From assembly GCF_000731795.2 (NCBI RefSeq), contig NZ_JGVK01000027.1, forward strand, positions 40,515 through 104,514: 64,000 nucleotides of DNA, given 5' to 3'. Source of the stretch: Candidatus Photodesmus blepharonis. GTDB lineage: Bacteria; Pseudomonadota; Gammaproteobacteria; Enterobacterales; Vibrionaceae. Position numbers and translations under genes: made by a program. Shown in pieces: positions 50,119 to 60,252 of this stretch (positions are counted from its first letter, which is position 1; every line of letters begins with the position of its first letter). A model generated the notes under the pieces. That model made no database searches. It was not told where the DNA came from and saw nothing but the letters and a program-made list of their open reading frames with translations.

Positions 50119-52401
50119 ATGAACGAACAACTTACTGTTACTAAACGTAATGGTTGTAAAGAAATCATAGATCTTGACAAGCTGCACCGCGTCATTACAT
50201 GGGCTGCGGAAGGACTGCAAAATGTTTCTGTATCGCAAGTAGAACTAAGAGCTCATATTCAATTTTATGATGGTATTACCACTTCAGATATTCATGAAAC
50301 TATTATTAAATCTGCAGCCGATTTAATTTCAGAAGAAACACCTGATTACCAATATCTAGCAGCACGTTTGGCTATTTTTCATTTACGAAAAAAAGCTTAT
50401 GGAAAATATGATCCACCAAAACTCTATGATCATGTTGTAGAATTAGTAGGTATAAGGAAGTATGACAAACACTTATTAGAAGATTATTCAAAAGCAGAGT
50501 TTGATGAACTGAACAGTTGCATTGATCATAAACGTGATTTAAATTTTTCGTATGCTGCTGTAAAACAGCTAGAAGGTAAATATTTTGTACAAAATCGTGT
50601 TTCAGGTGAAATTTATGAAAGTGCACAATTTTTGTATATTTTGGTATCAGCTTGCCTGTTTGCTAATTACCCAAAGAAAATACGCTTGAGTTATGTCAAG
50701 CGTTTTTACGACGCGGTTTCATTATTTAAGATTTCTTTGCCTACTCCCATCATGTCTGGTGTACGTACTCCCACACGTCAATTTAGCTCGTGTGTTCTGA
50801 TTGAATGCGGTGATAGTTTGAATTCTATTAATGCGACGGCAAGCTCGGTTGTACGCTATGTGTCACAACGAGCGGGAATCGGCATCAACGTTGGGCGTAT
50901 TCGTGCTCTTGGTTCTGAGATTCGTGGGGGTGAGGCATTTCATACTGGTTGTATCCCATTTTATAAATATTTCCAAGCAGCTGTGAAGTGTTGTTCTCAA
51001 GGGGGGGTGCGTGGTGGTGCTGCGACTCTATTTTACCCGTTATGGCATAGTGAAGTTCAATCTTTGTTAGTATTAAAGAATAATCGCGGTGTTGAAGAAA
51101 ACCGTGTTCGTCATGTGGACTACGGTGTCCAACTAAGTAAATTGATGTACTCTCGTTTACTTCAAGGAGGAAATATTACTCTGTTTTCTCCTTCAGATGT
51201 TCCTGATTTGTACGAGGCTTTTTTTGAAAATCAAGATAAATTTGAAAGTCTTTATATTAAGTATGAAGGTCTTGTTTCAATTAAAAAGGAAAGCGTTCGT
51301 GCTATCGAATTGTTTTCTTTGCTTATGCAAGAACGCGCATCAACTGGTCGTATTTACATTCAGCACGTCGATCATTGTAACACGCATAGTCCATTTAATT
51401 CAGAGGTCGCTCCTATTCGTCAATCTAATTTATGTCTTGAAATCACTCTGCCAACAAATGCATTACTAAATGTTCAGGATAGTCAGGGTGAAATTGCGCT
51501 ATGCACACTTTCTGCCTTTAATTTAGGTGTTTTGGAATCACTGGACGATTTAGAAGAGCTTTCTGATTTGGTGGTTCGTGCTTTAGACGCGTTACTTGAT
51601 TATCAAGATTATCCCTTACCAGCAGCATATAAATCAACAATGAACCGTCGCTCACTGGGAATTGGCGTCATTAATTTTGCCTATTATCTAGCTAAGAACG
51701 GCGTTAAATACTCTGATGGAAGCGCAAATGATTTAACTCACCGTACCTTTGAAGCTATCCAGTATTACTTACTGAAGGCATCGGTTGCGCTGGCTAAAGA
51801 ACAAGGTAAATGTCCGTTATTTAATGAGACAAATTATTCAAAAGGCTTGTTGCCTATCGATACCTATAAAAAAGACGTTGATTTAGTTTGTAGGGAACCA
51901 TTATATTACGACTGGAGTGGTTTACGAAAAGATATTACAAAGTATGGTCTACGTAATTCTGCTTTGACTGCATTAATGCCATCTGAGACATCGTCTCAAA
52001 TTTCTAATGCAACAAATGGTATTGAACCCCCACGCGGATATGTATCCATTAAAGCATCAAAAGATGGCATCTTAAAACAAGTGGTTCCCGATTTCTTCAA
52101 CTTAAAAGAGGAATACGAGTTATTATGGAATATTGGCTCTAATGACAATTATTTGCACTTAGTTGGGATTATGCAAAAATTCGTGGATCAAGCCATTTCT
52201 GCTAATACAAATTATGATCCAAATATTTTTCCTAATGGTAAAGTGCCAATGAAAAAGCTACTTCAAGATTTACTCACTGCATACAAATTTGGTGTAAAAA
52301 CGCTTTATTATCATAATACACGTGATGGAGCTAATGATGAGCAACCAAGTCCAGTAGTGGTGCAGGGGAATGATTGTCAAGATGGTAGTTGTAAAATTTG
52401 A
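50119..52401 (+). CDS. nrdA: Ribonucleoside-diphosphate reductase alpha subunit (class Ia)
   Basis: The 760-residue catalytic subunit has the N-terminal ATP-cone (about 5-95), the active-site cysteines in SSCVLIECG and NLCLEITLPT, and the C-terminal redox pair in CQDGSCKI. It reduces NDPs to dNDPs with NrdB. AGGAAA precedes the ATG. A run of seven G at 51001-51007 lies in the coding region. The gene pair nrdA-nrdB has been separated from its ancestral neighbour ubiG by sppA and a MATE gene. Confidence 0.97.
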   Translation: MNEQLTVTKRNGCKEIIDLDKLHRVITWAAEGLQNVSVSQVELRAHIQFYDGITTSDIHETIIKSAADLISEETPDYQYLAARLAIFHLRKKAYGKYDPPKLYDHVVELVGIRKYDKHLLEDYSKAEFDELNSCIDHKRDLNFSYAAVKQLEGKYFVQNRVSGEIYESAQFLYILVSACLFANYPKKIRLSYVKRFYDAVSLFKISLPTPIMSGVRTPTRQFSSCVLIECGDSLNSINATASSVVRYVSQRAGIGINVGRIRALGSEIRGGEAFHTGCIPFYKYFQAAVKCCSQGGVRGGAATLFYPLWHSEVQSLLVLKNNRGVEENRVRHVDYGVQLSKLMYSRLLQGGNITLFSPSDVPDLYEAFFENQDKFESLYIKYEGLVSIKKESVRAIELFSLLMQERASTGRIYIQHVDHCNTHSPFNSEVAPIRQSNLCLEITLPTNALLNVQDSQGEIALCTLSAFNLGVLESLDDLEELSDLVVRALDALLDYQDYPLPAAYKSTMNRRSLGIGVINFAYYLAKNGVKYSDGSANDLTHRTFEAIQYYLLKASVALAKEQGKCPLFNETNYSKGLLPIDTYKKDVDLVCREPLYYDWSGLRKDITKYGLRNSALTALMPSETSSQISNATNGIEPPRGYVSIKASKDGILKQVVPDFFNLKEEYELLWNIGSNDNYLHLVGIMQKFVDQAISANTNYDPNIFPNGKVPMKKLLQDLLTAYKFGVKTLYYHNTRDGANDEQPSPVVVQGNDCQDGSCKI

Positions 52402-52470
52402 TGAGCCATAAACAAAGGGGAATAATTCTACTCCAGCTTCCATTTTATTTACAAAAGAGAGTGATACACT

Positions 52471-53604
52471 ATGGTTTATAGCACTTTTTCTCAAAAGCAT
52501 AATGATCAATTAAAAGAACCAATGTTTCTTGGTCAATCTGTAAACGTGGTTCGTTATGATCAACAAAAGTTTGAGATTTTTGAACAACTTATTGAAAAGC
52601 AGTTAAGTTTTTTTTGGCGTCCAGAGGAAGTAGATGTCTCTAATGATCGTATTGATTATAATGGGTTGCCAGAGCATGAAAAACATATTTTTATTTCAAA
52701 CCTTAAGTATCAAACATTACTCGATTCAATTCAAGGTCGCAGTCCAAACGTCGCACTACTTCCGTTAGTATCATTACCTGAAGTAGAAACATGGATTGAA
52801 ACATGGTCGTTTTCTGAAACAATCCATTCTCGTTCATATACACACATTATTCGTAATATTGTGAATGATCCTAGTGTTATATTTGATGATATCATTCAAA
52901 ACGAGCATATTTTAAAACGTGCGAAAGACATTGCATATTATTATGATAGCTTGATTCAAGCGACAAATGATTATCATCGTTATGGTGAGGGCATCCATAA
53001 AGTCAACACAAGAAGTATTGTAGTTAGTTTAAATGATTTAAAGCGAAAGCTCTATTTATGTTTGATGTCGATAAACGCACTTGAATCAATACGTTTTTAT
53101 GTAAGTTTCGCTTGTTCTTTCGCTTTTGCAGAACGTGAACTGATGGAAGGTAATGCAAAGATAATTAAATTAATCGCACGTGATGAAGCTTTACATTTAG
53201 TTGGTACGCAATATATGCTGAATCTTCTTCGTCATGGTCAAGATGATGTCTCCTTTATTAAAATTGCTAAAGAATGCCAAAAGGAATGTTTTAGCTTATT
53301 TAAAAAAGTTGCAGAGCAAGAGAAGGAATGGTCTGAATACTTATTCCAGGGTGGTTCAATGATAGGTTTGAACAATGATATACTTTGTCAATATATTGAG
53401 TATATTACAAATCTTCGCATGAAAGCTGTTGGTCTGGATTCCGCTTATCCAGCAGCGAAATCCAATCCTATTCCCTGGATTAATGCCTGGCTTTCTTCAG
53501 ATAATGTTCAGGTTGCTCCACAAGAGGCAGAAATTAGTTCATATCTCGTTGGTCAAATTGACAACGAAGTTCATGCCGATGATTTGAAAGGATTTGAGTT
53601 ATAA
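52471..53604 (+). CDS. nrdB: Ribonucleoside-diphosphate reductase beta subunit (class Ia)
   Basis: The 377-residue protein houses the di-iron centre and the stable tyrosyl radical; the radical tyrosine is in [11 protein letters not shown], and further iron ligands are in [10 protein letters not shown] and RDEALHL. The N-terminus ([20 protein letters not shown]) matches E. coli NrdB closely. It follows nrdA after 69 bases. In relatives yfaE, the ferredoxin that maintains the NrdB cofactor, follows directly; it is absent here. Confidence 0.97.
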   Translation: MVYSTFSQKHNDQLKEPMFLGQSVNVVRYDQQKFEIFEQLIEKQLSFFWRPEEVDVSNDRIDYNGLPEHEKHIFISNLKYQTLLDSIQGRSPNVALLPLVSLPEVETWIETWSFSETIHSRSYTHIIRNIVNDPSVIFDDIIQNEHILKRAKDIAYYYDSLIQATNDYHRYGEGIHKVNTRSIVVSLNDLKRKLYLCLMSINALESIRFYVSFACSFAFAERELMEGNAKIIKLIARDEALHLVGTQYMLNLLRHGQDDVSFIKIAKECQKECFSLFKKVAEQEKEWSEYLFQGGSMIGLNNDILCQYIEYITNLRMKAVGLDSAYPAAKSNPIPWINAWLSSDNVQVAPQEAEISSYLVGQIDNEVHADDLKGFEL

Positions 53605-53690
53605 CGTTGAGTTTAATTCAGTTTATGGAGATTTAGGTACATTGTCGTTCTTCCTGTTATAGGTTTCCTAGTATCACAACAGTTACTTTG

Positions 53691-53999
53691 TTAGATATAT
53701 AGATCGACACCAAATAGCTGGGCTAATTCTTCTTTGTGAGCTTGATTGACAATTCCAAGATATACTTGTATTGCTTTGTATATATTTTCTTTAGGTGAGT
53801 CATATTGGACTTGGTTTTTCCAAGTTTTTAGTTTCTCAATACTGCTGATTGAGCCTGAAGTGATATTCATTGGCTGATCAACAAGTGTGCTATCTTGCTT
53901 TTTACTAGCTTTGTTTTTTTTAGCAGTTTTTGTTACTTTGTTGTTTTTATTTACATCTAATACCCCTACTAAAGCAGGTAACTTATTGATTGAATGCAT
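53691..53999 (-). CDS. Small protein of unknown function downstream of tsaB
   Basis: The 102-residue protein has a basic low-complexity segment (about residues 18-36, rich in K, N and T), a polar linker and a helical C-terminal half (about 55-102) ending in GVDLYI. It begins MHSINKLPALVG after a good ribosome binding site (AAAGGGG, 4 bases before the ATG) and lies 20 bases behind tsaB, so it is probably co-transcribed. I do not recognise a domain. Short proteins in the same position near tsaB exist in Vibrio, sometimes labelled as partition-related without clear evidence. Confidence 0.65.
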   Translation of the reverse strand: MHSINKLPALVGVLDVNKNNKVTKTAKKNKASKKQDSTLVDQPMNITSGSISSIEKLKTWKNQVQYDSPKENIYKAIQVYLGIVNQAHKEELAQLFGVDLYI

Positions 54000-54019
54000 G
54001 ATACCCCTTTAAAATAAAA

Positions 54020-54703
54020 TCATTTTTTTAAAATTATGTCACGTAAATACACGGGATTTGCTTGTTCGGCATCTGTTGCGTTGCCTTTCAACAATTCAAA
54101 TTTAGCTAAATAGGCAATATCTTGGGCCTGTGAGTAAAGTATCTGACTATTTTGATAATTTTTTATAAACTTGCCTAGTTTTTTAGGGTATGTACTCCAA
54201 CCTGTGCCTGCTGTTCCCCAAATTAGCTTGTCATTAAACAAGTGTTTTGTTAAATCGCCAAGCGAGATTACGCATTCAGTATCAACTTCTTTCCAATTAC
54301 CGTCTTCTTGATGAGTAAAGCATCCCCAGTACACTTCGTTCATACGTGCGTCTATTGCACAAGCTACCCGAGTTAGACCAAGTTGGCGATATGCACTCTG
54401 AGCTATCGCCTTCAAGTTCGAAATGCCAACCATTGGTAGATTTTCAGCAAATCCCAGTCCTTTAGCGATACTAACTCCAATTCGTATACCAGTAAAACTA
54501 CCTGGTCCACGATTATACGCAATCGCATCGATTTCGGATAAATTGACATTGGCTTCCTTTAGTACTTCGTCAACCATAGGTAGGATTTTCTTAGCATGCT
54601 GTTGTGGGGAAATTTCACTACGAGTATAAAGTTTATTATTTATCGAAAGAGCAACAGAGCACTCTTCGGTCGCCGTACTTAAAGCAAGAATTTTTGTATT
54701 CAT
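54020..54703 (-). CDS. tsaB: tRNA threonylcarbamoyladenosine biosynthesis protein TsaB
   Basis: The 227-residue ASKHA-fold protein starts ILALSTATEECSVAL and contains GPGSFTGIRIGVSIAKGLGF, both typical of TsaB (YeaZ). It forms a dimer with TsaD and works with TsaE and TsaC to make t6A37 in ANN-decoding tRNAs. It is followed by the small gene of unknown function. tsaD is not in this window. Confidence 0.95.
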   Translation of the reverse strand: MNTKILALSTATEECSVALSINNKLYTRSEISPQQHAKKILPMVDEVLKEANVNLSEIDAIAYNRGPGSFTGIRIGVSIAKGLGFAENLPMVGISNLKAIAQSAYRQLGLTRVACAIDARMNEVYWGCFTHQEDGNWKEVDTECVISLGDLTKHLFNDKLIWGTAGTGWSTYPKKLGKFIKNYQNSQILYSQAQDIAYLAKFELLKGNATDAEQANPVYLRDIILKK

Positions 54704-55023
54704 TTGATTATATAGCTAAATTTAAATTTTTTTATAAATGGTGTTTTTCAGGACTGAAATCGGTTAAAATTACGAGTCGGTTTTCTTGTATTTTGCCTTT
54801 AAGTTAATGATTTAGTCAAACTTTTTAGCAAAACTAAACGCTGTTATTGCAGTTTGCTATCAGGGTTTCTAAAAATGCTTTATTTAGTCCTAGAGAAATG
54901 CATCAGCAAAAATATGTTAATTTGGATCTCAGTATTTTAATCAATCTTTAACTTAGAGCTTCAAACTGTTTGCTTCTAGGTGCCTTTTGACAAAAAAGTT
55001 TTAAATAAGGAGCAATGTTTGAT
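54704..55023. other. 320-bp intergenic stretch between tsaB and folB
   Basis: No coding remnant is recognised. In many gammaproteobacteria plsY is divergent from folB; no trace of its N-terminus is seen. Promoters for tsaB (minus) and folB (plus) must lie here. The joint between the tsaB block and the folB-uppP block is probably a rearrangement point. Confidence 0.45.
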
Positions 55024-55383
55024 ATGGACAAAGTATTCATCGAACAATTAGAGGTAAGTACTAGTATTGGTGTATATGACTGGGAACAAAAAATTAAACA
55101 AAAGCTTGTTTTAGACATTGAAATGGCATACGACAATCGGCTTGCAGGCAGAAGTGATAACATTGTTGACGCATTGGACTATTCTAAAGTCAATGAGTTA
55201 ATTTCAACTCATATTGAAAGTGGCCGCTTTTTTTTAATTGAACGAGTAGCAGAAGAGGTTGCAGAGTTAGTTATGGCCTATTTTTCCGTATCTTGGATCA
55301 GAATTCGTCTGCTTAAACTTGGAGTAATTCCGAAAGGAAAAGGAGCAGGTGTGGTGATCGAACGTAGTAAGCGTAGGATGTAG
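55024..55383 (+). CDS. folB: Dihydroneopterin aldolase FolB
   Basis: The 119-residue enzyme converts 7,8-dihydroneopterin to 6-hydroxymethyl-dihydropterin in folate synthesis. It begins MDKVFIEQLEVSTSIGVYDWE, typical of the family, with the conserved LDYSKVNELI segment and the GVIPKGKGAGV ending. An ATG three codons upstream (55015) lies too close to AAGGAG for good spacing, so 55024 is preferred. uppP follows in the same direction after 275 bases. Confidence 0.93.
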   Translation: MDKVFIEQLEVSTSIGVYDWEQKIKQKLVLDIEMAYDNRLAGRSDNIVDALDYSKVNELISTHIESGRFFLIERVAEEVAELVMAYFSVSWIRIRLLKLGVIPKGKGAGVVIERSKRRM

Positions 55384-55658
55384 AAGCGTGCTACGATTTC
55401 TGCTATATCAGTGTTAAGAAGGAAATTGTAGATTGTTAGCTAAACTCAACGCTATATTTGATAAAAGCATTTATATATCAAAAATCTTGTTGCTTATACG
55501 TATTATTAAATTCACTGTTTTAATATTGGTAGATCTTGTAAATTTCTTACGTTGGGAGTCTGTTAGTAACAGTACAATTTGCTATGTAAAAATTTATGCA
55601 AATTTTCTTGAAATTAGTTTCAATGTGCATTATCCCTTTAAGTCTGGAACACAGTCAA

Positions 55659-56462
55659 ATGAATTACTTTGAAGTTTTTTTACTAGCTTTGATTCAGGGT
55701 TTTACTGAGTTCTTGCCTATTTCTAGTTCTGCTCACTTGATTTTACCTTCGATTGTTTTTAATTGGCAGGATCAAGGTTTGTTGTTTGATGTAGCAATGC
55801 ACATGGGAACGTTAGCAGCAGTAATAATTTATTTTCGACAAGAAATTGTCCTGTTGTTTGAATCCTTTTTAACTTCTATCCTATTAGGTGACTCAAATAA
55901 AGAATCCAAATTATTTTTGATGGTTATATTATCAAGTGTTCCAGCCTGTATTTTTGGATTGTTTATTGAAGATATCATTGAGCTGTACTTGCGTAACGTA
56001 CAGGTAGTTGCGATTAACACTGTATTTTTTGGTTTGCTGCTTTGGTATGTAGCTAATAATGTTAGTTGTATTTATCATGAATATGAAATAGATTGGAAAA
56101 AATCACTGTTTATTGGTATCTCACAAGCATTAGCAGTAATTCCTGGTGTCTCTCGTTCTGGTATAACTATTACTGCTGCATTATATCTAGGTTTTACATA
56201 TAAAGCTTCTATTCGTTTCTCTTTCCTTATGTCTATCCCAGTTATCATGTTAGCCAGTGCCTATTTAGGTTTAGAATTTGTTACAAGTGAAGAGTTTGTT
56301 CGTAAAGACCTTTTATTAATTGGTGTTTTAACATCATTTACTAGCGCTTATATTTGTATTCATTTTTTTTTAAAACTTGTTAATTCCATTGGTATTACAC
56401 CTTTTGTAATTTATCGTTTGATTCTCGGATTTTTTTTATTTGCATTTCTATTTTTGAATTGA
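55659..56462 (+). CDS. uppP: Undecaprenyl-diphosphatase UppP (BacA)
   Basis: The 267-residue polytopic membrane protein recycles undecaprenyl pyrophosphate, the lipid carrier for peptidoglycan. Active-site motifs are intact: the glutamate-rich [19 protein letters not shown] near the N-terminus and [10 protein letters not shown] near residue 170. The start [14 protein letters not shown] is preferred over an upstream ATG at 55596 that adds 21 residues. Confidence 0.95.
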   Translation: MNYFEVFLLALIQGFTEFLPISSSAHLILPSIVFNWQDQGLLFDVAMHMGTLAAVIIYFRQEIVLLFESFLTSILLGDSNKESKLFLMVILSSVPACIFGLFIEDIIELYLRNVQVVAINTVFFGLLLWYVANNVSCIYHEYEIDWKKSLFIGISQALAVIPGVSRSGITITAALYLGFTYKASIRFSFLMSIPVIMLASAYLGLEFVTSEEFVRKDLLLIGVLTSFTSAYICIHFFLKLVNSIGITPFVIYRLILGFFLFAFLFLN

Positions 56463-56533
56463 TCCGAAATATTATAGGTATTGCCTAGTGTTCCTCATCG
56501 CGTGACTTCTCCACAATATTATACGATAACTCA

Positions 56534-56821
56534 ATGCGAATTTTTACTTTTATCCTAGTGTTTTTGTTTTGTTGGTTGCAATATGCATTTTGGTTTGATA
56601 AAAACGGGATGATTGATTTTCAAACTGTGAGTAATGAGATTCAAGCTCAAAATCAGATAAATATTAGTCTTCAGATGCGTAATGCTGAGATGTTTGCTGA
56701 AATAGATGACTTACGTCGAGGGTTTAACGCGATTGAAGAACGTGCAAGGTATCAGCTCGGTATGGTAAAAGAGGGGGAAACTTTCTATCGCCTAGTCATA
56801 AAGGAAGTAGAAATAGGATGA
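56534..56821 (+). CDS. ftsB: Cell division protein FtsB
   Basis: The 95-residue protein has one membrane segment (about 3-20) and a periplasmic coiled coil (about 30-72) ending in the conserved [19 protein letters not shown]. It bridges FtsL and FtsQ in the divisome. The stop overlaps the ispD start by four bases (ATGA), the usual ftsB-ispD arrangement in gammaproteobacteria. Confidence 0.95.
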   Translation: MRIFTFILVFLFCWLQYAFWFDKNGMIDFQTVSNEIQAQNQINISLQMRNAEMFAEIDDLRRGFNAIEERARYQLGMVKEGETFYRLVIKEVEIG

Positions 56822-57513
56822 AGTTATTGGATTCTATTGTAGCTGTTGTGCCTGCTGCAGGTGTTGGAAGTCGTATGAAGATTGACAAGCCTAAACAGTA
56901 TTTAACACTTTATAGAAAGACTATCCTTGAGCATACAGTAGAAAAATTGTTAAGTCACCAATGTATAAACAAAGTAGTTGTTGCGATTGCTGATTTTGAC
57001 CCTTACTATTCAAGTCTGTTTATGGTAACAAATCCTAATATTATTCGTGTTGCAGGTGGTAAAAAACGGGTTAATTCAGTACTTTTAGGGATTAAACATG
57101 TACAAGAATATCAGCTGTCTGAGTGGGTTATCGTTCATGATGCAGTTCGTCCTTGTATCCAATTGTCGGACATAGATAAAGTCATTGCAAGTGCGCTAAA
57201 GCATGATGTTGGTGCTGTTTTGGCTTTGCCTGTTCGAGATACAATCAAGCGGGCAAACAAAGAACAAAATATTCGCTATACTGTGAATAGGGAAAAGTTA
57301 TGGCATGCTTTAACTCCACAAATGTTCAAAGTCGAGATCTTACTTCATGCATTAAATAATGCTTTAGATTCTGGAGCTGTTGTCACTGATGAATCGTCAG
57401 CATTAGAATTGTTAGGGAAGCAACCTGCGTTGGTTTTAGGTCGGACAGACAATATAAAAATTACTTACGTAGAAGATCTTAATTTAGCTAAATGTTATTT
57501 ATTTCAAACATAA
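56818..57513 (+). CDS. ispD: 2-C-methyl-D-erythritol 4-phosphate cytidylyltransferase
   Basis: The 231-residue enzyme makes CDP-methylerythritol in the MEP pathway of isoprenoid synthesis. It has the nucleotide-binding [11 protein letters not shown] at about 9-19 and the conserved VHDAVRPC and DTIKRANK motifs. It is translationally coupled to ftsB and followed by ispF, whose ATG is 9 bases past the ispD stop. Confidence 0.96.
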   Translation: MKLLDSIVAVVPAAGVGSRMKIDKPKQYLTLYRKTILEHTVEKLLSHQCINKVVVAIADFDPYYSSLFMVTNPNIIRVAGGKKRVNSVLLGIKHVQEYQLSEWVIVHDAVRPCIQLSDIDKVIASALKHDVGAVLALPVRDTIKRANKEQNIRYTVNREKLWHALTPQMFKVEILLHALNNALDSGAVVTDESSALELLGKQPALVLGRTDNIKITYVEDLNLAKCYLFQT

Positions 57514-57521
57514 AGGTTGTA

Positions 57522-57995
57522 ATGAGAATTGGTCATGGTTTTGATATTCATAAATTCGGTGGTAAAGGTCCAATTACCCTTGGTGGAGTCTCAATTCCTT
57601 ATGAATGTGGTTTAATTGCTCATTCAGATGGTGATGTAGTCTTACACTCTTTATGTGATGCATTGTTAGGTGCAATTGCTGCAGGTGATATTGGTCATTT
57701 TTTTTCTAACAAAGATGACAAGTGGAAAAACGCTGATAGTTGTGAATTGCTCAAAGATGTATATCATAAGGTTCGTAATCAAGGCTATGTACTAGGTAAC
57801 GCAGATATTACTGTTATTGCTCAATATCCGAGGATAATATCTTATATTAGGTCGATGCGTGAAGTTATAGCAAAGAATCTTAAAGTACATGTCAAAGATA
57901 TTAATGTGAAGGCAACAACAACTGAGGCTTTAGGTTTTATTGGACGTAAAGAAGGTATCGCGTCTGAGACGGTGGTTTTGCTTGTTCGTAAATAG
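57522..57995 (+). CDS. ispF: 2-C-methyl-D-erythritol 2,4-cyclodiphosphate synthase
   Basis: The 157-residue enzyme closes the cyclodiphosphate ring in the MEP pathway. Metal ligands lie in [12 protein letters not shown] and HSDGDVVLH, and the nucleotide-binding [14 protein letters not shown] is intact. The start at 57522 fits the family; an overlapping ATG at 57492 would add ten residues inside ispD. In Vibrio truD, surE and pcm follow; here only a pcm remnant is left. Confidence 0.96.
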   Translation: MRIGHGFDIHKFGGKGPITLGGVSIPYECGLIAHSDGDVVLHSLCDALLGAIAAGDIGHFFSNKDDKWKNADSCELLKDVYHKVRNQGYVLGNADITVIAQYPRIISYIRSMREVIAKNLKVHVKDINVKATTTEALGFIGRKEGIASETVVLLVRK

Positions 57996-58077
57996 TTTTC
58001 TTGTAATATAAATTGCCTGTATCCTTTTTTGTTGCGAGATATTGTAGAAATAGAATGCATTATCCAATGTTTTTCTA
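57996..58077. other. Site of lost truD and surE
   Basis: Vibrio and E. coli carry ispF-truD-surE-pcm-nlpD. Between the ispF stop and the start of recognisable pcm text only 82 bases remain, so truD and surE have been removed entirely rather than inactivated. Confidence 0.6.
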
Positions 58078-58344
58078 GGCACTATTGGAATCAGAGAATA
58101 TAAAATTTTCCAAAAATTGTATGAGCCAGATGATTTTAATATTTTCGATAAATATTCTGGTACTTATTAAGTTGAGATGGAAGAGTCTCCATGAAATCGC
58201 ATTACTGTTTTAGCTAGATTTTTCTGAGTTTTTAAAAGAAGGTACAGATTGTAGACAAGTAATTCTTGTTATTAGACAAAAATGTTGATGAGCATTACAA
58301 AATATACCACTTCGTATTTTTTCTTCCTGGTAAATTAAAAGTAG
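58078..58344 (+). pseudogene. pcm: Decayed pcm (protein-L-isoaspartate O-methyltransferase)
   Basis: Plus-strand pieces align in order with the C-terminal half of Pcm. KLYEPDDFNIFDKYSG (58078-58170 frame) parallels RLKQLDIYNISTKHGDG. EFLKEG and QVILVIRQK in a second frame (58193 on) parallel EQLKEGG and QVL-type strands. KIYHFVFFLPGKL in a third frame (to 58340) parallels KIEAVRFVPLVAGEL. Stops and frameshifts separate them. The position directly before nlpD is ancestral. Pcm repairs isoaspartyl damage in ageing proteins. The comparisons use family sequence from memory. Confidence 0.7.
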
Positions 58345-58345
58345 A

Positions 58346-59191
58346 ATGGGAATATTTTATAAAAATTTATTAACTATATGCATTTTTAGTACGTTGCTAG
58401 GGTGTGCCATAAGTCAATTTACTTCAGATTGGGAGTTAAATGAGGGTTATGATCAGGGTAGTTATCGTGGCAGTTATTATGAGGTTGAGAAGGGTGATAC
58501 GCTATATTTCATTTCTTATATTACAGGTAAAGATGTAAAAGAAATTATTCGTTATAATAATTTAAAAGTACCTTATATTATTTATCCTGGTCAGAAACTT
58601 CGATTGTGGAAATTTTCTTATGTTTTCAACAAATCTAGAACAGATGACGTTTCTCCAGTTTATATTGTTCGTAAATTGGATAATGATCGTCGTCAAAATT
58701 CGAAATTGATCGAAAAAGAACCTATTAATAAGGTTGAACAATTGAAATCAAAGGAGTATGTTGAGCCTGGAGATAAGTTAAGTACCACTAAGAAAGTTAG
58801 TCATGCTAATCTTCAAAACAATGATGCTGTTAAGTGGTTATGGCCGACTAGTGGTAAGATAATTAAAGATTTTTCCTCTGGAAATCAAGGAAATAAGGGC
58901 ATAGATATTGCTGGAGAACGCGGTCAGATCGTGTTATCTGCAGCGGAAGGGGTAGTCGTTTATTCTGGAAATGCCCTGCGTGGTTATGGAAATTTGATTA
59001 TTATAAAACATAATGATGACTATATTAGTGCGTATGCGCACAACGAAAGCTTGCTCGTAGGTGAAAGAGAAAATGTTGTCGCAGGTCAGAAAATAGCAAC
59101 AATGGGTAGCTCAGAAGTTGGAAACGTTCATTTGCATTTTGAAATTCGATACAAGGGAAAATCAGTGAATCCTAGACGCTATCTACCATAA
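58346..59191 (+). CDS. nlpD: Murein hydrolase activator NlpD (lipoprotein, LysM + LytM)
   Basis: The 281-residue protein has lipobox LLGC with Cys20, a LysM domain (YYEVEKGDTLYFISYITGKD, about 45-90) and a C-terminal LytM domain. The first zinc histidine is missing (NKGIDIAG instead of HxGxD) while HLHFE remains, as in NlpD/EnvC activators that do not cut peptidoglycan themselves but activate amidases during division. It is directly upstream of rpoS. In E. coli the main rpoS promoter lies within nlpD. Confidence 0.94.
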   Translation: MGIFYKNLLTICIFSTLLGCAISQFTSDWELNEGYDQGSYRGSYYEVEKGDTLYFISYITGKDVKEIIRYNNLKVPYIIYPGQKLRLWKFSYVFNKSRTDDVSPVYIVRKLDNDRRQNSKLIEKEPINKVEQLKSKEYVEPGDKLSTTKKVSHANLQNNDAVKWLWPTSGKIIKDFSSGNQGNKGIDIAGERGQIVLSAAEGVVVYSGNALRGYGNLIIIKHNDDYISAYAHNESLLVGERENVVAGQKIATMGSSEVGNVHLHFEIRYKGKSVNPRRYLP

Positions 59192-59260
59192 AGTTTACCT
59201 TTTTGGAATCAAAATTCGCAATTAATTCGCAGTGATGTCTTGCTAAATCAGGGAGGTGTT

Positions 59261-60247
59261 ATGAGTGTTGACAACATGGCGACGAAAATTGAAGAACTCA
59301 ATTTAGAAGAGGAGTTTATTGTTGGGTTTGAAGAGGAGGAAAGCAAGTCTAAAATTTTACAAATGGATGCTAACGAAAAGGAAGAATTTGAAGTATCCGC
59401 GAAAAGTTTAGATGCAACACAACTATATTTGGGTGAAATTGGTTTTTCTCCTTTGCTTACTGCAGAAGAAGAAGTGCTTTACTCTCGTCGTACTTTGCGT
59501 GGAGATGAGGTCGCTCGTCGGCGTATGATTGAAAGCAATCTTCGGTTGGTAGTGAAAATATCTCGTCGATATAGCAATCGTGGTTTAGCGCTTCTTGACC
59601 TTATCGAGGAAGGTAATTTAGGTTTGATTCGCGCAGTTGAAAAATTTGATCCAGAAAGGGGGTTTCGCTTTTCAACGTATGCCACCTGGTGGATAAGACA
59701 GACTATTGAGCGTGCATTGATGAATCAAACACGAACTATTCGCTTACCGATTCATGTTGTTAAAGAACTGAATGTCTATTTGCGGACAGCCCGTGAATTA
59801 TCGCAAAAATTAGATTATGAACCTACAGCGGAGGAGATCGCAATTCAGCTTGATAAGTCTGTTGACGATGTCAGTAAAGTTTTGCGGCTTAACGAACGTG
59901 TGAGTTCTGTAGATATGCCGATCAGCAGTCATGGAGAAAAAGCATTACTGGATATTATTCCCGATACGAATAATGCGGATCCTGGAGTATTCACTCAAGA
60001 TAGTGACATTAAGGACTCATTAATTCAGTGGTTAAACGAGCTGAATTCCAAACAAAAAGAAGTTCTTGCGCGCCGTTTTGGTCTATTAGGTTACGAACCA
60101 TCAACATTAGAAGAAGTTGGTCGAGAAATCAATTTAACTCGGGAGCGCGTCCGTCAAATTCAAGTAGAGGGTTTGCGCAGATTGAGAGAAATTCTTGTTA
60201 GGCAGGGTCTAAATATGGAAAATTTATTTAATGTTGAAGATGAGTAA
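59261..60247 (+). CDS. rpoS: RNA polymerase sigma factor RpoS
   Basis: The 328-residue general stress sigma factor has all regions: 1.2 ([11 protein letters not shown]), 2.1-2.4 ([45 protein letters not shown]), 3 and 4.2 ([21 protein letters not shown]). The start at 59261 follows GGGAGG; a longer frame from 59240 is rejected. It is the only transcription regulator in the window. The convergent mutS gene ends 5 bases away. Confidence 0.97.
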   Translation: MSVDNMATKIEELNLEEEFIVGFEEEESKSKILQMDANEKEEFEVSAKSLDATQLYLGEIGFSPLLTAEEEVLYSRRTLRGDEVARRRMIESNLRLVVKISRRYSNRGLALLDLIEEGNLGLIRAVEKFDPERGFRFSTYATWWIRQTIERALMNQTRTIRLPIHVVKELNVYLRTARELSQKLDYEPTAEEIAIQLDKSVDDVSKVLRLNERVSSVDMPISSHGEKALLDIIPDTNNADPGVFTQDSDIKDSLIQWLNELNSKQKEVLARRFGLLGYEPSTLEEVGREINLTRERVRQIQVEGLRRLREILVRQGLNMENLFNVEDE

Positions 60248-60252
60248 TAGGT

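Noticed and set aside
51001-51007. Run of seven G in nrdA as a phase-variable tract
   Set aside because: The frame is intact through it, it encodes conserved glycines, and nrdA is essential, so phase variation is unlikely.
55433-55672. A 79-codon plus-strand frame between folB and uppP with a TTG start and hydrophobic stretch
   Set aside because: It runs into the uppP coding region, has no ribosome binding site and no recognisable family; AT-rich DNA readily gives hydrophobic frames.
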